Notes: a model not told the origin generated them from the letters alone. A stretch of DNA of 64,000 nucleotides from Gammaproteobacteria bacterium (GCA_028821515.1 JAPPGA010000063.1:1-64000); one strand, 5' to 3'; positions 48,117-57,941 are shown, counted from the first letter of the stretch. A program made the numbers and translations.

Positions 48117-49314
48117 GACAGCCTATCGCGAACCCCGGCGGGGAGGGCGGTTCGGCCCCTACGGTGGCCGATTCGTCGCCGAAACGCTGATGTACGCGCT
48201 CGATCAACTGACGACGCTCTACGAGAAGCTGAAGGGCGACGACGACTTCCGGCGCGAGCTGGACCGCGACCTTGCGAGCTACGTGGGCAGACCGACACCG
48301 CTGTACCTGGCCGAGCGGCTTACCGCCGAGCTGGGCGGCGCGAAGATCTACCTGAAGCGCGAGGACCTCAATCACACGGGCGCGCACAAGATCAACAACA
48401 CCGTGGGTCAGGCCCTGCTGGCGAAACGCATGGGCAAACCACGCATCATCGCGGAGACCGGGGCTGGGCAGCACGGCGTCGCCACCGCGACGGTCGCGGC
48501 GCGCATCGGCCTCGAATGTTGCGTCTACATGGGTTCGGAAGACATCGCCCGGCAAAGCGCCAACGTCTATCGCATGAAAATGCTCGGGGCCCAGGTCATC
48601 CCGGTCGAATCCGGTTCGAAAACGCTGAAAGACGCGATGAACGAAGCGATGCGGGACTGGGTCACCAATGTCGATACGACCCACTACATCATCGGCAGCG
48701 TCGCGGGGCCGCATCCGTATCCCATGATGGTGCGGGACTTCCAGGCGGTGATCGGCCGGGAGGCCCGGGCGCAGTGCTTGGGTCTGGAAGGTCGCCTGCC
48801 GGACCTGCTGGTGGCGTGCATCGGCGGCGGTTCCAACGCCATGGGACTGTTCTATCCATTCGTGGATGACGAGAGTGTCGACATGGTTGGCGTGGAGGCG
48901 GCAGGGCTTGGCCTCTCCACCGAGCAGCATGCGGCGCCGCTCAACGCGGGAACCCCGGGCGTCCTGCACGGCCAGCACACATACCTGATGCAGGACGAAG
49001 ACGGCCAGATCTTGCAGACCCACTCCATTTCGGCCGGGCTCGACTATCCGGGTGTCGGGCCGGAACATGCCCACTGGAAGGACATCGGCCGCGCCCGCTA
49101 TACCGCGGTCACGGACGACGAAGCGCTGGAGGCTTTCCGGTTGCTGAACCGGACGGAGGGCATCCTGCCAGCGCTGGAGTCGAGCCACGCAGTGGCCTGG
49201 GTCGCGCGGGAAGCGCACCAGATGGCCGATTCCGACATCGTCATCGTGAATCTCTCCGGCCGCGGCGACAAGGACATCAACACCGTGGCCGAACTCGACG
49301 GCATCGGGTTATGA
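48100..49314 (+). CDS. trpB: Tryptophan synthase beta chain
   Basis: 404 residues. PLP enzyme that joins indole and serine. The PLP lysine is K97 in [26 protein letters not shown] holds the phosphate; [20 protein letters not shown] and [15 protein letters not shown] are conserved. The acidic residue for indole activation lies in [18 protein letters not shown] start within the end of trpF; the stop overlaps the trpA ATG (ATGA). So it forms a translationally coupled pair with TrpA. Confidence 0.97.
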   Translation: MAGTNKTAYREPRRGGRFGPYGGRFVAETLMYALDQLTTLYEKLKGDDDFRRELDRDLASYVGRPTPLYLAERLTAELGGAKIYLKREDLNHTGAHKINNTVGQALLAKRMGKPRIIAETGAGQHGVATATVAARIGLECCVYMGSEDIARQSANVYRMKMLGAQVIPVESGSKTLKDAMNEAMRDWVTNVDTTHYIIGSVAGPHPYPMMVRDFQAVIGREARAQCLGLEGRLPDLLVACIGGGSNAMGLFYPFVDDESVDMVGVEAAGLGLSTEQHAAPLNAGTPGVLHGQHTYLMQDEDGQILQTHSISAGLDYPGVGPEHAHWKDIGRARYTAVTDDEALEAFRLLNRTEGILPALESSHAVAWVAREAHQMADSDIVIVNLSGRGDKDINTVAELDGIGL

Positions 49315-50117
49315 GCCGGCTGGGCACAACGCTGGCTACGCGTCGTGCTGCCGGCACCAAGGCGCTGACGGCCTTCATCACCGCAGGAGACCCCCTGCTG
49401 GAAGCCACCGTGCCTGCACTGCGCGCCCTGGTGCGGGGCGGTGCGGACATCGTCGAACTCGGCGTGCCGTTCTCGGACCCGGAGGCCGAAGGGCCGTCGA
49501 TCCAGCGATCGTCCGAACGTGCCCTCGCGAACGGGGTGACGCTCGCCTCCGTGCTGGACATGACCCGGGAGTTTCGGAACTGGAATGACGTGACGCCGGT
49601 GGTGCTCATGGGGTACCTGAACAGCATCATGCGCATGGGATACGACGAGTTCGCCTGCCGCGCCCATGAAGCCGGCGTGGACGGTCTCATCGTCGTGAAC
49701 CTGCCGCCGGAAGAGGCTGCCGAAGCGCAGGAGTCGTTGGCTCGCCAGAACATCGACCTGATCTTCCTGGTGGCGCCCACGACGTCCCTGGTGAGGGCCG
49801 TGCAGATCTCGGAGCGCGCCAGCGGGTTCATATACTACGTGTCACTGAAGGGGGTCACCGGTGCGCGCCATCTCGATACCATCGATGTCGAACGCAACAT
49901 CTGGACGTTGCGGAAAGTAACTGACCTGCCCGTTCAGGTGGGCTTCGGCATAAGGGATGCGGAGTCGGCCCGAGCCGTGGCCCGGGTAGCCGACGGCATC
50001 GTCGTGGGAAGCATGCTGGTGGATGTCATGGGAGAACGCCGGGACGATCCGGCCAGCATCCCGGCTGCGCTCCAGACGCAGGTGGCCGTGTTGCGGGAGG
50101 CCATTGACACGTTGTGA
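49311..50117 (+). CDS. trpA: Tryptophan synthase alpha chain, with Glu at the catalytic Asp60 position
   Basis: 268 residues. Splits indole-3-glycerol phosphate into indole and glyceraldehyde 3-phosphate and channels indole to TrpB. The family pattern is clear: [78 protein letters not shown]. Catalytic Glu49 is present. The usual PLADGP/PMADGP reads PEAEGP, so the second catalytic residue Asp60 is replaced by Glu (codon GAA). The protein may be slower or locally adapted. Its stop overlaps the folC GTG. The linkage TrpB-TrpA is standard; accD, often next, is absent. Confidence 0.95.
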   Translation: MSRLGTTLATRRAAGTKALTAFITAGDPLLEATVPALRALVRGGADIVELGVPFSDPEAEGPSIQRSSERALANGVTLASVLDMTREFRNWNDVTPVVLMGYLNSIMRMGYDEFACRAHEAGVDGLIVVNLPPEEAAEAQESLARQNIDLIFLVAPTTSLVRAVQISERASGFIYYVSLKGVTGARHLDTIDVERNIWTLRKVTDLPVQVGFGIRDAESARAVARVADGIVVGSMLVDVMGERRDDPASIPAALQTQVAVLREAIDTL

Positions 50118-51451
50118 ATGCCGCGATACGGGATGGGCGAAACAGCGGGACGGGCGGGCTGGGCGAAAAGAAGGGCGGGCTGGGCGAAAAAGAGGGCGGG
50201 GGTGAAACACGACGTGCCCCAGGGGTCGCCGACCTCGCGGGCTGGCTGGAGTGCATCGGCGTCGAACACCCGAAAACCGTGGTGCGGGGAGTCGGACACG
50301 TGGCGGAGGTCGCTTCCCGTGCCGGACTCAATCCGCCGGCGCCCGTCAATTTCGTGGTGGCCGGCACAAACGGCAAGGGCTCGACGGCGGTCTTCCTGGA
50401 ACGCCTGCTCATGGCCTCGGGCCGGACCGTGGGGACCACGCTATCGCCGCACCTCCTGCGCTTCAACGAGCGTATCCGCGTTGATGGCAGGGAAGTCGAA
50501 GATGAGGAGATCGTCGCCGCCTTCGAAGTCGTGGAAGCTGCCCGGCAAGACGTGGCGCTCACCTACTTCGAATACGCGATCCTCGCGGCGTTTGGGGTCT
50601 TCCGCGATCGCAAGGTCGACGCATCGGTGCTTGAAGTGGGGCTCGGCGGACGTCTTGACGCGGTTAACGTCGTCGATGCGGATGTCGCAATCATCACCAG
50701 CATCGGTCTCGAGCACCAGGACTACCTTGGACCCGATGTCGAAGCCATCGGCGCGGAGAAAGCGGGGGTGATGCGCCGGGGACGGCCGGCCGTATTCGGC
50801 GCCCGCGACATGCCGAACTCCGTTCGCGCCCGGGCCGCGGAACTGGACGCACACCTCGTCGTGAACGGAGTCGACTATCGTCATGCCATCGACAGTGGCG
50901 GCTGGGTCGTGAACCTGTTCGATGGTCGGCGAGTACGGGTCGGCGAACGCCCCAGGGTGGCGGCGGACAACGCTGCGGCAGCGGTGCAGGCCCTGGCCAT
51001 GATCGAGCCGGACTTCGATACGGCCGCACTTGCCGAAGCCTGCCGTGTTGCGACGATTCCGGGGCGCCTCGAACGCGTGGATGCCCGCGGCCGGCGATGG
51101 ATTCTCGATGTCGCGCACAACCCGCATGCGGCGGGGTTCCTGCGCGAGAACCTGGAGGGGCCCATCGCCGTTGCGATTCTCGGCATGCTGAAAGACAAGG
51201 CTCACGCCGGCGTCGCTAGAGCTCTCGCCGGCCGCGTCGAGCGGTGGGTGGTCACGGACAACACGGCGTCTCGGGGATTGAGGGCCGCAGAACTGGGCAA
51301 ACGGCTGCCGGTTCGGCATGCGCGAGAGCCCCGAATACGGGACGCCATCGCGTACGCCGTATCTACTACGGAGGCAAACGATGTTATCCTCGTACTCGGT
51401 TCGTTCGATACCGTGGCCCGCGCGCGACAAGAACTGATCCGTGCAAAGTAG
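50114..51451 (+). CDS. folC: Bifunctional folylpolyglutamate/dihydrofolate synthase, with repeat-bearing N-terminus
   Basis: 445 residues. Adds glutamate to dihydropteroate and to folates. The core begins near residue 37 (APGVADLAGWLECIGVEHPK). ATP loop FVVAGTNGKGSTAVFLERLL, then TTLSPHLLRFNERIRVDGRE, LEVGLGGRLDAVNVVDADVA, SIGLEHQDYLGPDVEAIGAE and DVAHNPHAAGFL. The GTG at 50114 overlaps the trpA stop. The first 36 residues are unlike the family and contain a seven-residue repeat (GGLGEKK, GGLGEKE, GGGETRR) encoded by a 21-bp tandem repeat. No in-frame start codon lies between this and the core, so the extension is probably translated. Confidence 0.93.
   Translation: MNAAIRDGRNSGTGGLGEKKGGLGEKEGGGETRRAPGVADLAGWLECIGVEHPKTVVRGVGHVAEVASRAGLNPPAPVNFVVAGTNGKGSTAVFLERLLMASGRTVGTTLSPHLLRFNERIRVDGREVEDEEIVAAFEVVEAARQDVALTYFEYAILAAFGVFRDRKVDASVLEVGLGGRLDAVNVVDADVAIITSIGLEHQDYLGPDVEAIGAEKAGVMRRGRPAVFGARDMPNSVRARAAELDAHLVVNGVDYRHAIDSGGWVVNLFDGRRVRVGERPRVAADNAAAAVQALAMIEPDFDTAALAEACRVATIPGRLERVDARGRRWILDVAHNPHAAGFLRENLEGPIAVAILGMLKDKAHAGVARALAGRVERWVVTDNTASRGLRAAELGKRLPVRHAREPRIRDAIAYAVSTTEANDVILVLGSFDTVARARQELIRAK
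50152..50213 (+). repeat. 21-bp tandem repeat (about three copies) at the trpA-folC junction
   Basis: Two near-identical 21-bp units (GGGCGGGCTGGGCGAAAAGA type) lie at 50152-50172 and 50173-50193. A degenerate third copy follows from 50194, and a trace precedes at 50130. The period is a multiple of three and adds seven-residue units to the start of FolC. The repeat sits exactly where relatives carry accD. Confidence 0.85.
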
Positions 51452-51493
51452 TTCCAGCCCCCGATCTTTCGCGGCAACTCCCGGCTACGCTCA

Positions 51494-52054
51494 ATGCTGA
51501 GCGACCAGACCCGATACCGGGTTACCGGAACCATCTTTCTTGTCGCCCTGGCGGCGATTTTCTTTCCGATGCTCTTCGACGGCGACGGGCTCGAACCATT
51601 GGAGTTGCCACCGCTGGATGAACAGCGCATCGACGTCAGCGCCGTGGAGGCGGTGCAGGACGTACCCGTCCCGGACTTCGCCTCGACCATCGCCGGACGC
51701 GATGAGATATTGGCGGAAACGGATGACGAGGGCTATCGGCTCGAGACGGGCGTGAAGTTCGGCGAACCCGTGCTTGCCGAAGAGGACGAGCCGCTCGAGA
51801 TGCCGGCGGATGCCTGGGCCGTCCAGGTCGGCAGCTTCGCGGCGCATGAACGTGCCGTCGCGTTGCGTGACCGCCTGCGCTCGGATGGTTACCACGTGCT
51901 GGTCTCGCAGTTGAAACAGGCGGACCAGAGGCCGCAGAAACTGACGCGCGTCGCCGTTGGTCCAATGATTGACCGGGAAGATGCCGATCGCCTCAAGTCG
52001 GAGCTGTCAGACCGCTATGGCGTCAACGCCATGGTGGTCAAGTTCGGGTATTGA
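51494..52054 (+). CDS. dedD: SPOR-domain protein, DedD-like
   Basis: 186 residues. One N-terminal membrane helix (YRVTGTIFLVALAAIFFPML, residues 8-27), an acidic proline-rich linker, and a C-terminal SPOR domain (AWAVQVGSFAAHERAVALRD to NAMVVKFGY, about 108-186). SPOR domains bind denuded peptidoglycan at the septum. DedD aids cell constriction. The gene lies between folC and cvpA as in pseudomonads and enterics. ATG start, 42 bp after folC. Confidence 0.9.
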   Translation: MLSDQTRYRVTGTIFLVALAAIFFPMLFDGDGLEPLELPPLDEQRIDVSAVEAVQDVPVPDFASTIAGRDEILAETDDEGYRLETGVKFGEPVLAEEDEPLEMPADAWAVQVGSFAAHERAVALRDRLRSDGYHVLVSQLKQADQRPQKLTRVAVGPMIDREDADRLKSELSDRYGVNAMVVKFGY

Positions 52055-52103
52055 TGGGACTGCCCTTCGTTGACACAGACGACGCCCGCCGGAGGCCACG
52101 GCC

Positions 52104-52643
52104 TTGATACTGCCCACAGCCGACATCGTCATCGTGTGCCTCATCCTGCTGTCGGCCGTGATCGGCCTGTTCAGGGGGCTGGTCAAGGAGCTCGTTTCGC
52201 TCGTTGTCTGGGTTTGCGCAATCGCTGGCGCGATGCTGTTCGCACCGCTCCTCGCGGATCACCTGGCGGCTGCTATCGAGGCGAGTCGGCCGATCCGCGT
52301 CGTCATCGCCTTTCTCGCCGTTTTCTTTGGGGTGCTGATCGCAGGTGGGCTGCTGCAGTGGTGGTTGGCGAAGCTGATTCAATCCACCGGCCTGGGTGGC
52401 ACCGACCGGTTCCTCGGTTTCATTTTTGGCGCATCGCGCGGAGCCCTGGTCGTAGTGGCGGGACTCATCCTGGTGCGGCCCTTCGCGGAGACAAGCGTCT
52501 GGTGGGACCAGTCCCTGCTGCGGCCGGAGATGCTGGTTTTCGAGGACGACATCCTCAGGCTGTTCCGCTTGACGGACACGGAACGCGTGGACCTGGAAAC
52601 GACGCTCGTTGGAGCCCGGGACGAAGGCGCGATTGAAATCTGA
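52104..52643 (+). CDS. cvpA: CvpA family inner-membrane protein
   Basis: 179 residues with four hydrophobic segments (near 5-22, 29-50, 65-88, 103-122). GLFRGLVKELVSLVVWVCAI and TDRFLGFIFGASRGALVVV are family patterns. Known in E. coli as needed for colicin V production and linked to envelope stress and purF expression. TTG start with GGAGG about ten bases upstream. It directly abuts purF: the stop TGA is followed by the purF ATG with no gap. Confidence 0.92.
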   Translation: MILPTADIVIVCLILLSAVIGLFRGLVKELVSLVVWVCAIAGAMLFAPLLADHLAAAIEASRPIRVVIAFLAVFFGVLIAGGLLQWWLAKLIQSTGLGGTDRFLGFIFGASRGALVVVAGLILVRPFAETSVWWDQSLLRPEMLVFEDDILRLFRLTDTERVDLETTLVGARDEGAIEI

Positions 52644-54167
52644 ATGTGCGGCGTTGTCGGAATCGTTACCGGGGGTCAGGCGAACCAGGCGCTGTATGAC
52701 GCTTTGACCGCGTTGCAGCACCGGGGCCAGGATGCGGCGGGCATGGTCACCTGCGACGGCACGCGGGTGCAGCTGCGCAAGGCGAACGGCCTCGTGCGCG
52801 ACGTCTTCGAGCAGCGGCATATGCAGCGCCTGGTCGGGAACATCGGGATAGGGCATGTGCGCTACCCGACCGCGGGAACTTCGAGTTCGGCGGAAGCGCA
52901 GCCCATGTACGTCAACTCGCCCTACGGCATCGCGCTTGCGCACAACGGCAATCTCACGAACGCCGCGGAACTGGAGCGGGACGTGTTCCACGAGGATAGA
53001 CGTCACGTCAACACCGATTCGGATTCGGAGATTCTGCTCAACGTCTTCGCGCACGAACTGGATCAGACCGGTGCCCAGGCTCTGGATGCGGACGATGTTT
53101 TCGCTGCCGTGGAAGGCGTGCATCGGCGCTGCCGTGGCGCCTACGCCGTGGTGGCGATGATCATAGGCGGCGGCATCGTGGGATTTCGCGACTGCTACGG
53201 CATCAGGCCGCTGGTCTTCGGACGGCGCGAGGCGGATTCGGGCACCGAGTACATCGTGGCCTCGGAAAGTGTCGTGCTCGACACCCTCGGATTCGAGTTG
53301 ATCCGGGACGTGTTGCCCGGCGAAGCGGTCTATATCGACGTTGACGGCAACCTTCACACGAAGCGTTGCGGTCCGGAGCGCGCATACTCCCCGTGCATCT
53401 TCGAACATGTCTATTTCGCGCGCCCGGACTCCATCATGGATGAAGTCTCGGTGTACAAGGCGCGCTTGCGGATGGGGGAGACGCTAGCCGACCGCATCGT
53501 TGATCACTACTCGCAGCGCGATCACGATATCGACGTGGTGATTCCCGTCCCGGATACGGCGCGTACGGCGGCGCTGCCGCTGGCGCATCGGCTGGACGTC
53601 AAGTTTCGCGAGGGGCTGGTCAAGAACCCCTACGTGGGCAGGACCTTCATCATGCCGGGGCAGAGCCAGCGGCGGCAGTCCGTCCGGCAGAAGCACAACG
53701 CCATCGAGCTGGAATTCAAGGACAAGAACGTCTTGCTGGTGGACGATTCAATCGTACGCGGAACGACCACCACGCAGATCATCCAGCTTGCCCGGGACGC
53801 CGGCGCGCGAAAGGTGTACTTCGCCTGCGCGGCGCCGCCGGTTCGCTACCCGAACGTCTACGGCATCGACATGCCGGCGGCGAACGAGTTCGTCGCGTAC
53901 AACCGCACGGAAGAGGAAGTCGGCCGGATCATCGGCGCGGACTGGCTGATCTATCAGACCATCGGAGACCTCATCGCCTCCGCGCAGGAAGGCAATCCCA
54001 GCCTCGAGGCCTTTGACTGTTCGGTGTTCGATGGGCACTACGTGACCGGCGACATCGACGAAGCCTATCTCGACCGCCTGTCCCTCGACCGGAACGACGC
54101 GAGCAAGCTGCTTCGGCAGACCGAACTCGATGGCGACCAGATAGCGCTGCACAACCATGACTTGTAG
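52644..54167 (+). CDS. purF: Amidophosphoribosyltransferase
   Basis: 507 residues. First committed step of purine synthesis: glutamine amide plus PRPP gives phosphoribosylamine. Cys2 (MCGVVGIV) is the glutaminase nucleophile with no propeptide, as in E. coli. [26 protein letters not shown] and [11 protein letters not shown] line the glutamine site. [18 protein letters not shown] is the PRPP loop. Two inverted repeats follow the stop. No Fe-S cysteine set of the Bacillus type is apparent. Confidence 0.97.
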   Translation: MCGVVGIVTGGQANQALYDALTALQHRGQDAAGMVTCDGTRVQLRKANGLVRDVFEQRHMQRLVGNIGIGHVRYPTAGTSSSAEAQPMYVNSPYGIALAHNGNLTNAAELERDVFHEDRRHVNTDSDSEILLNVFAHELDQTGAQALDADDVFAAVEGVHRRCRGAYAVVAMIIGGGIVGFRDCYGIRPLVFGRREADSGTEYIVASESVVLDTLGFELIRDVLPGEAVYIDVDGNLHTKRCGPERAYSPCIFEHVYFARPDSIMDEVSVYKARLRMGETLADRIVDHYSQRDHDIDVVIPVPDTARTAALPLAHRLDVKFREGLVKNPYVGRTFIMPGQSQRRQSVRQKHNAIELEFKDKNVLLVDDSIVRGTTTTQIIQLARDAGARKVYFACAAPPVRYPNVYGIDMPAANEFVAYNRTEEEVGRIIGADWLIYQTIGDLIASAQEGNPSLEAFDCSVFDGHYVTGDIDEAYLDRLSLDRNDASKLLRQTELDGDQIALHNHDL

Positions 54168-54197
54168 CTGATTGGCTGTGGGTCCGACTCTTCTCTT

Positions 54198-54244
54198 GCG
54201 AGGGGTATCCCCTCGCGCACTCTCTCTGCGAGGGACACCCTCGC
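54198..54244. repeat. Pair of hairpin repeats after purF
   Basis: Two similar units in tandem, 30 bases apart. GCGAGGGG-TAT-CCCCTCGC (54198-54216, 8-bp stem) and GCGAGGG-ACA-CCCTCGC (54228-54244, 7-bp stem), each preceded by a TCTC-rich stretch. Stable 3-base-loop hairpins without a U-tract suggest a REP-like element or an mRNA 3'-end stabiliser rather than a classical terminator. Confidence 0.7.
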
Positions 54245-54266
54245 GCTCCCGGGGGCTGAAGGCTCC

Positions 54267-54710
54267 GTGAGGATGCGGCAAACGCCGTGTATCGGTATCT
54301 GCTCGACCACCTACGGTGACCTGATCTGCCGCGGCTGCAAGCGTTTCGCCCACGAAGTGACCGGGTGGAACGGGTATGCGGACGCGCAGCGAGTTGCCGT
54401 ATGGCGGCGCCTCAGGGACCTGCGCGACGCTGCCGTGGCGGAATATGTGCTGATCGACAACGAAGCCGTCCTGTTTGAAGCCGCCGCGTCCCTGAAGATC
54501 GCTCCGGCGCCAGACTGGTCGGGTTTGAGTGCCGCCTACGAGATCCTGCGCCGGACGCGGGGCGCGCCGGACCTGGCATCCCTGGGACTCACGCGGTCGC
54601 GTTTCGCCGCTGGCATCGCGGCGCAGGATCTGTTCGGTGCCATAGACCGCGAGTTCTATGCCCGTGCCACGGCCGCCTACGAACGGAACTTTCGTATTCT
54701 CGCGCAATGA
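54267..54710 (+). CDS. DUF1289 domain protein with Cys cluster
   Basis: 147 residues. The first 40 residues are DUF1289: TPCIGICSTTYGDLICRGCK supplies four cysteines that may bind Fe-S or zinc, followed by RFAHEVTGWNGYADAQRVAV. The remaining 100 residues are an extension not recognised as a domain. The start is GTG 54267 or ATG 54273 two codons later. Function unknown. Its stop overlaps the miaE ATG (ATGA), so the two are coupled. Confidence 0.85.
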   Translation: MRMRQTPCIGICSTTYGDLICRGCKRFAHEVTGWNGYADAQRVAVWRRLRDLRDAAVAEYVLIDNEAVLFEAAASLKIAPAPDWSGLSAAYEILRRTRGAPDLASLGLTRSRFAAGIAAQDLFGAIDREFYARATAAYERNFRILAQ

Positions 54711-55324
54711 CCGACACGGACATCGACCCGATTCGCCAGTTTCTGGCCTGTGAAACGCCCGACGCCTGGGTGGATGCCGCGCTGGATTCGCTCGACACGC
54801 TGCTGATCGACCACGCCAACTGCGAGAAGAAGGCGGCGGGCACGGCGCTCAACATGCTGTTCCGTTACGTCGACCGGCCACGGTTGCTGACCGCGCTGTC
54901 GAAGCTCGCGCGGGAGGAGTTGCGGCACTTCGAGCAGGTGCTAAAGGTGATGCAATCCCGTGGCGTGACCTATCGCCACCTTTCGTCGTCACGCTACGCC
55001 GGCGGATTGTTCTCCCACGTCCGCCAGCGCGAACCGGGACGCGTCATCGACAGCCTTATCGTCGGCGCCATCATCGAGGCGCGCTCGTGCGAGCGCTTCC
55101 ATCGGCTGTCGCAACGCATTGACGGCGACCTGGGACGTTTCTACGCGGACCTGCTGGCTTCGGAGGCGCGCCACTTCCAGATCTACCTGAGCCTCGCCCG
55201 CCAATGCGCCGGATCGCCGATCGATAGTCGCGTACAGGAACTGCTCGAGGCGGAGAGGGCGTTGATCGTGGCGCCGGACAAGGAACTGCGGTTCCACGGC
55301 GGACCGCCCGCACCCTCCGGTTAG
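54707..55324 (+). CDS. miaE: tRNA-(ms2io6A37) hydroxylase MiaE
   Basis: 205 residues. Di-iron monooxygenase that hydroxylates the isopentenyl group of ms2i6A37 in tRNA. Iron ligands are spread over the four-helix bundle: LIDHANCEKKAAGTAL, LAREELRHFEQV, IEARSCERFHRL and SEARHFQIY. Length is near that of Salmonella MiaE. Its presence implies miaA and miaB elsewhere. The end overlaps the convergent lpxH by four bases. Confidence 0.94.
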   Translation: MTDTDIDPIRQFLACETPDAWVDAALDSLDTLLIDHANCEKKAAGTALNMLFRYVDRPRLLTALSKLAREELRHFEQVLKVMQSRGVTYRHLSSSRYAGGLFSHVRQREPGRVIDSLIVGAIIEARSCERFHRLSQRIDGDLGRFYADLLASEARHFQIYLSLARQCAGSPIDSRVQELLEAERALIVAPDKELRFHGGPPAPSG

Positions 55325-56037
55325 AGCGGGAAACAGGCGAGTTCGGGTGCCTTGTCGAAACGGATAAACCAGCCGCAGCGGTCCCAGTCGCCCAATACGT
55401 AGCGCGTCCCGACCTTGTCTCCGAGACGCACGTCGTGCATCCCGGGCCGATGCGTATGCCCGTGAATGAGCGTTTTGCAACCCGTGCGGCGCATCAATGC
55501 GGCGACTTCGTGCGGCGTCACATCCATGATGTTCTCGGGCTTGTTCGCGTTCGCCCGCCGGCTTTCCTGCCGCATCTGCCGCGCCAGTTCGCGGCGCTCT
55601 TCGAGGCTCTTGCCCAGAATGTCCTTCTGCCACGCCTCGGAGCGAAACAACTGGCGCGCGAGCTGGTAGGCGGTGTCCTCGGTACAGAGCGCATCGCCGT
55701 GGGTCAGGAGTACGCGCTGACCGTCAATTTCGGCGATATGCGGGTCTTCGATGAGTTCGCCGCCGACGTCCCGGGCGAACCGCTGGCCGAAAAGAAAGTC
55801 GCGGTTTCCGTGCATGATCCGCAAAGGGCAGAGGCGCGCCGCCCGGGACAGGGCATCGCGCACCGCCTCTGCGGTTTCGGAGTCGTCGTCGTCTCCGATC
55901 CACACTTCCACGAGATCACCCAGTATGTAGAGCGCATCGGCCGAAGGGGCCTCGCGCTCGATGAGGTCATTCAGTCCCTGGAGCACGTGCGGCCTGTCGG
56001 CGTCGATGTGCAGGTCCGATACGAACAGCGCCGTCAT
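55321..56037 (-). CDS. lpxH: UDP-2,3-diacylglucosamine diphosphatase
   Basis: 238 residues. Calcineurin-like enzyme that cuts UDP-2,3-diacylglucosamine to lipid X in lipid A synthesis, at the inner membrane. Metal motifs are complete: [40 protein letters not shown] and IHGHTHRPG. The ATG at 56037 overlaps the folD stop (ATGA); the frame is open further upstream only as a shadow of folD. It confirms an outer membrane with LPS. In relatives lpxH is close to folD as well, with cysS, glnS and ppiB between. Confidence 0.95.
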   Translation of the reverse strand: MTALFVSDLHIDADRPHVLQGLNDLIEREAPSADALYILGDLVEVWIGDDDDSETAEAVRDALSRAARLCPLRIMHGNRDFLFGQRFARDVGGELIEDPHIAEIDGQRVLLTHGDALCTEDTAYQLARQLFRSEAWQKDILGKSLEERRELARQMRQESRRANANKPENIMDVTPHEVAALMRRTGCKTLIHGHTHRPGMHDVRLGDKVGTRYVLGDWDRCGWFIRFDKAPELACFPL

Positions 56038-56879
56038 GTCGCTTCGGCGGATTGGAGCGCGTTCTCCAGCATCGATACCCGCGTCATGGGGCCGACGCCC
56101 CCTGGCACCGGCGTGATCCATGCGGCGCGTTTGGCCGCCGCCTCGAAGTCGACATCGCCGTACAGCTTGTTGTTCTCGCGGGTGATGCCGACATCGATGA
56201 CGATCGCGCCAGGCTTGATCCAGTCGCCGCGTATGAGGCCGCGTTGACCGGTCGCGGATACCACGATGTCGGCGGCCGCGACGTGGCTCGCCGTGTCCCT
56301 GCTGAACTTGTGTGCCGAGGTGACGGTGCAGCCGACAAGGAGCAGTTCGAGGGTCATCGGCCTGCCGACATGGTTGGAGGCGCCGACGATGGTCGCGTCG
56401 AGGCCGCGCAACTCGCGCCCGGTGTGCTCGAGCAGCGTCATGATGCCCTTGGGCGTGCAGGATCGAAGTGTGGGCCTGCGCAACGCCAGGCAACCGATGT
56501 TGTAGGGGTGCACCCCGTCGACATCCTTTGCGGGATCGATGCGTTCGAGCAGTCGGGAGGCGTCGAACTGCGGCGGCAGTGGCAACTGGACCAGGATCCC
56601 GTCGATACTGTCGTCGGCGTTGAGTTCATCGATCATCGCTGCCAGCTCCGAGGGCTGGGTATTGGCCGAGAGGTGGCGAATGTCGTGCTTGAAGCCCACC
56701 TCGCGGCAATCCCGCTGCTTTAGCCGGACATAGATTTCGGAGGCAGGATCGTCTCCGACCAGCAGTACGGCGACGCCGGGCGGTCGCAGATTCCTTTCGC
56801 GTCGCTCCGCCACGGCTGCGGCAATCCGTGACCGAATGGACGCTGCGATTGCGTTGCCGTCGAGAATTCGGCCGGTCAT
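56034..56879 (-). CDS. folD: Bifunctional methylenetetrahydrofolate dehydrogenase/cyclohydrolase FolD
   Basis: 281 residues. Interconverts 5,10-methylene-, methenyl- and 10-formyl-tetrahydrofolate. Catalytic Lys is in YVRLKQRDC, the conserved [20 protein letters not shown] follows, then [24 protein letters not shown]-like [15 protein letters not shown], and the NADP site [17 protein letters not shown]. The C-terminus has [19 protein letters not shown]. First gene of a folD-lpxH pair. Confidence 0.96.
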   Translation of the reverse strand: MTGRILDGNAIAASIRSRIAAAVAERRERNLRPPGVAVLLVGDDPASEIYVRLKQRDCREVGFKHDIRHLSANTQPSELAAMIDELNADDSIDGILVQLPLPPQFDASRLLERIDPAKDVDGVHPYNIGCLALRRPTLRSCTPKGIMTLLEHTGRELRGLDATIVGASNHVGRPMTLELLLVGCTVTSAHKFSRDTASHVAAADIVVSATGQRGLIRGDWIKPGAIVIDVGITRENNKLYGDVDFEAAAKRAAWITPVPGGVGPMTRVSMLENALQSAEAT

Positions 56880-57151
56880 GATTTCCGTCCTGCCATGGCT
56901 GGAACGTGCCGTTGCCTCACTTCAAGAGTTTGACATGCTTCAAGATTGACCGTCCATACGGCGCGAACACGATTCGCCAGTCGATTCACAGTGCGGGGGC
57001 GATGGGCAACGGGCAGCGGCCCCGGCGTGACGACCCACAGGCTTGCCGGAAACTTGGCAGGGGCGCATCCTTGCCGAGGATTCGCATTCCGGTGCCGGTA
57101 GTGGACGGCGCCAACAAGGATTGCCTCGTCGTCGACAACTGAGCCTGGAGT

Positions 57152-57715
57152 ATGCGCATGTCACTGTTGGTAGCTGGCCTCGTGCTGTTTACGGCAGTCC
57201 ACCTGATACCGAGTGCTCCGCGATTGCGCGTTGCGCTAGTGGAAAGGTTGGGAGAGAAGCCCTATCGCGGCGTGTTCAGCGCGGTCGCGCTGCTCGCTCT
57301 GGCGACCGTTGTGTGGGGCTATTCGCGCTCCCCCCTGGAAGGGGTCTACGTGCCCCCGGCTTGGGGCCATCAAGTCTCGATGGTCCTCGTGCCGATCGCG
57401 CTGGTGCTGTTCGCTGCGGCCAACATGCCCACCCGCATACGCGCCCTGGTCCGGCATCCGATGCTGCTCGGACTGCTGCTGTGGGCCTTCGCCCACCTTC
57501 TCGCCAATGGTGAACTACGCTCTGTCGTCCTGTTCGGCGGCTTCGCATTGTTCGCGGTGGTTGAGATCGTCAGCGCCGTGGCGCGGGGCAAGGTCCCGCC
57601 GACAGAGCCGGTGCCCCGTATCACCATGGACATCGCTGCTGTCGTTGGCGGCTTGACTGTCGCCGGGCTCCTGGCGGGTCTTCACGGCGTGCTCTTCGGC
57701 GTGCCGGTGATGTGA
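57152..57715 (+). CDS. NnrU family membrane protein
   Basis: 187 residues with about five membrane helices. Family marks: LFTAVHLIPSAPRLRVALVE, GEKPYRGVFSAVAL, NMPTRIRALVRHPMLLGLLLWAFAHLLANG (RHP and AHLLANG are diagnostic). NnrU is tied to nitric-oxide and nitrite reduction in Rhodobacter, but many members lie in unrelated settings, as here. No nir or nor genes are near. It stands alone between folD (opposite strand) and a DUF3500 gene. Confidence 0.87.
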   Translation: MRMSLLVAGLVLFTAVHLIPSAPRLRVALVERLGEKPYRGVFSAVALLALATVVWGYSRSPLEGVYVPPAWGHQVSMVLVPIALVLFAAANMPTRIRALVRHPMLLGLLLWAFAHLLANGELRSVVLFGGFALFAVVEIVSAVARGKVPPTEPVPRITMDIAAVVGGLTVAGLLAGLHGVLFGVPVM

Positions 57716-57941
57716 TGTCGTCCGGGAGCGCTGACTTGTTGCGACGTCCTATGGGCACCGTGGCGGCGGGGGGATCAATGTGCGGCGGTGACAAGGACAG
57801 CCGCCGGTGCGACGTCGAACGCGCAAGGAGCCTTCAGCCGGGGAATGTTCCCCGACCGCTGACGCGTAAGGAAGTGCTGGCATTTGCCCCGTCGCCGGAT
57901 GCGTACTTTCATGGAAGGCTGGCAAGGAACTGGAGGCTGAG

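Noticed and set aside
56906-57142. 78-codon ORF between folD and the NnrU gene
   Set aside because: No recognisable domain, mixed composition and weak start; a TTGACA-like hexamer nearby has no good -10 partner.
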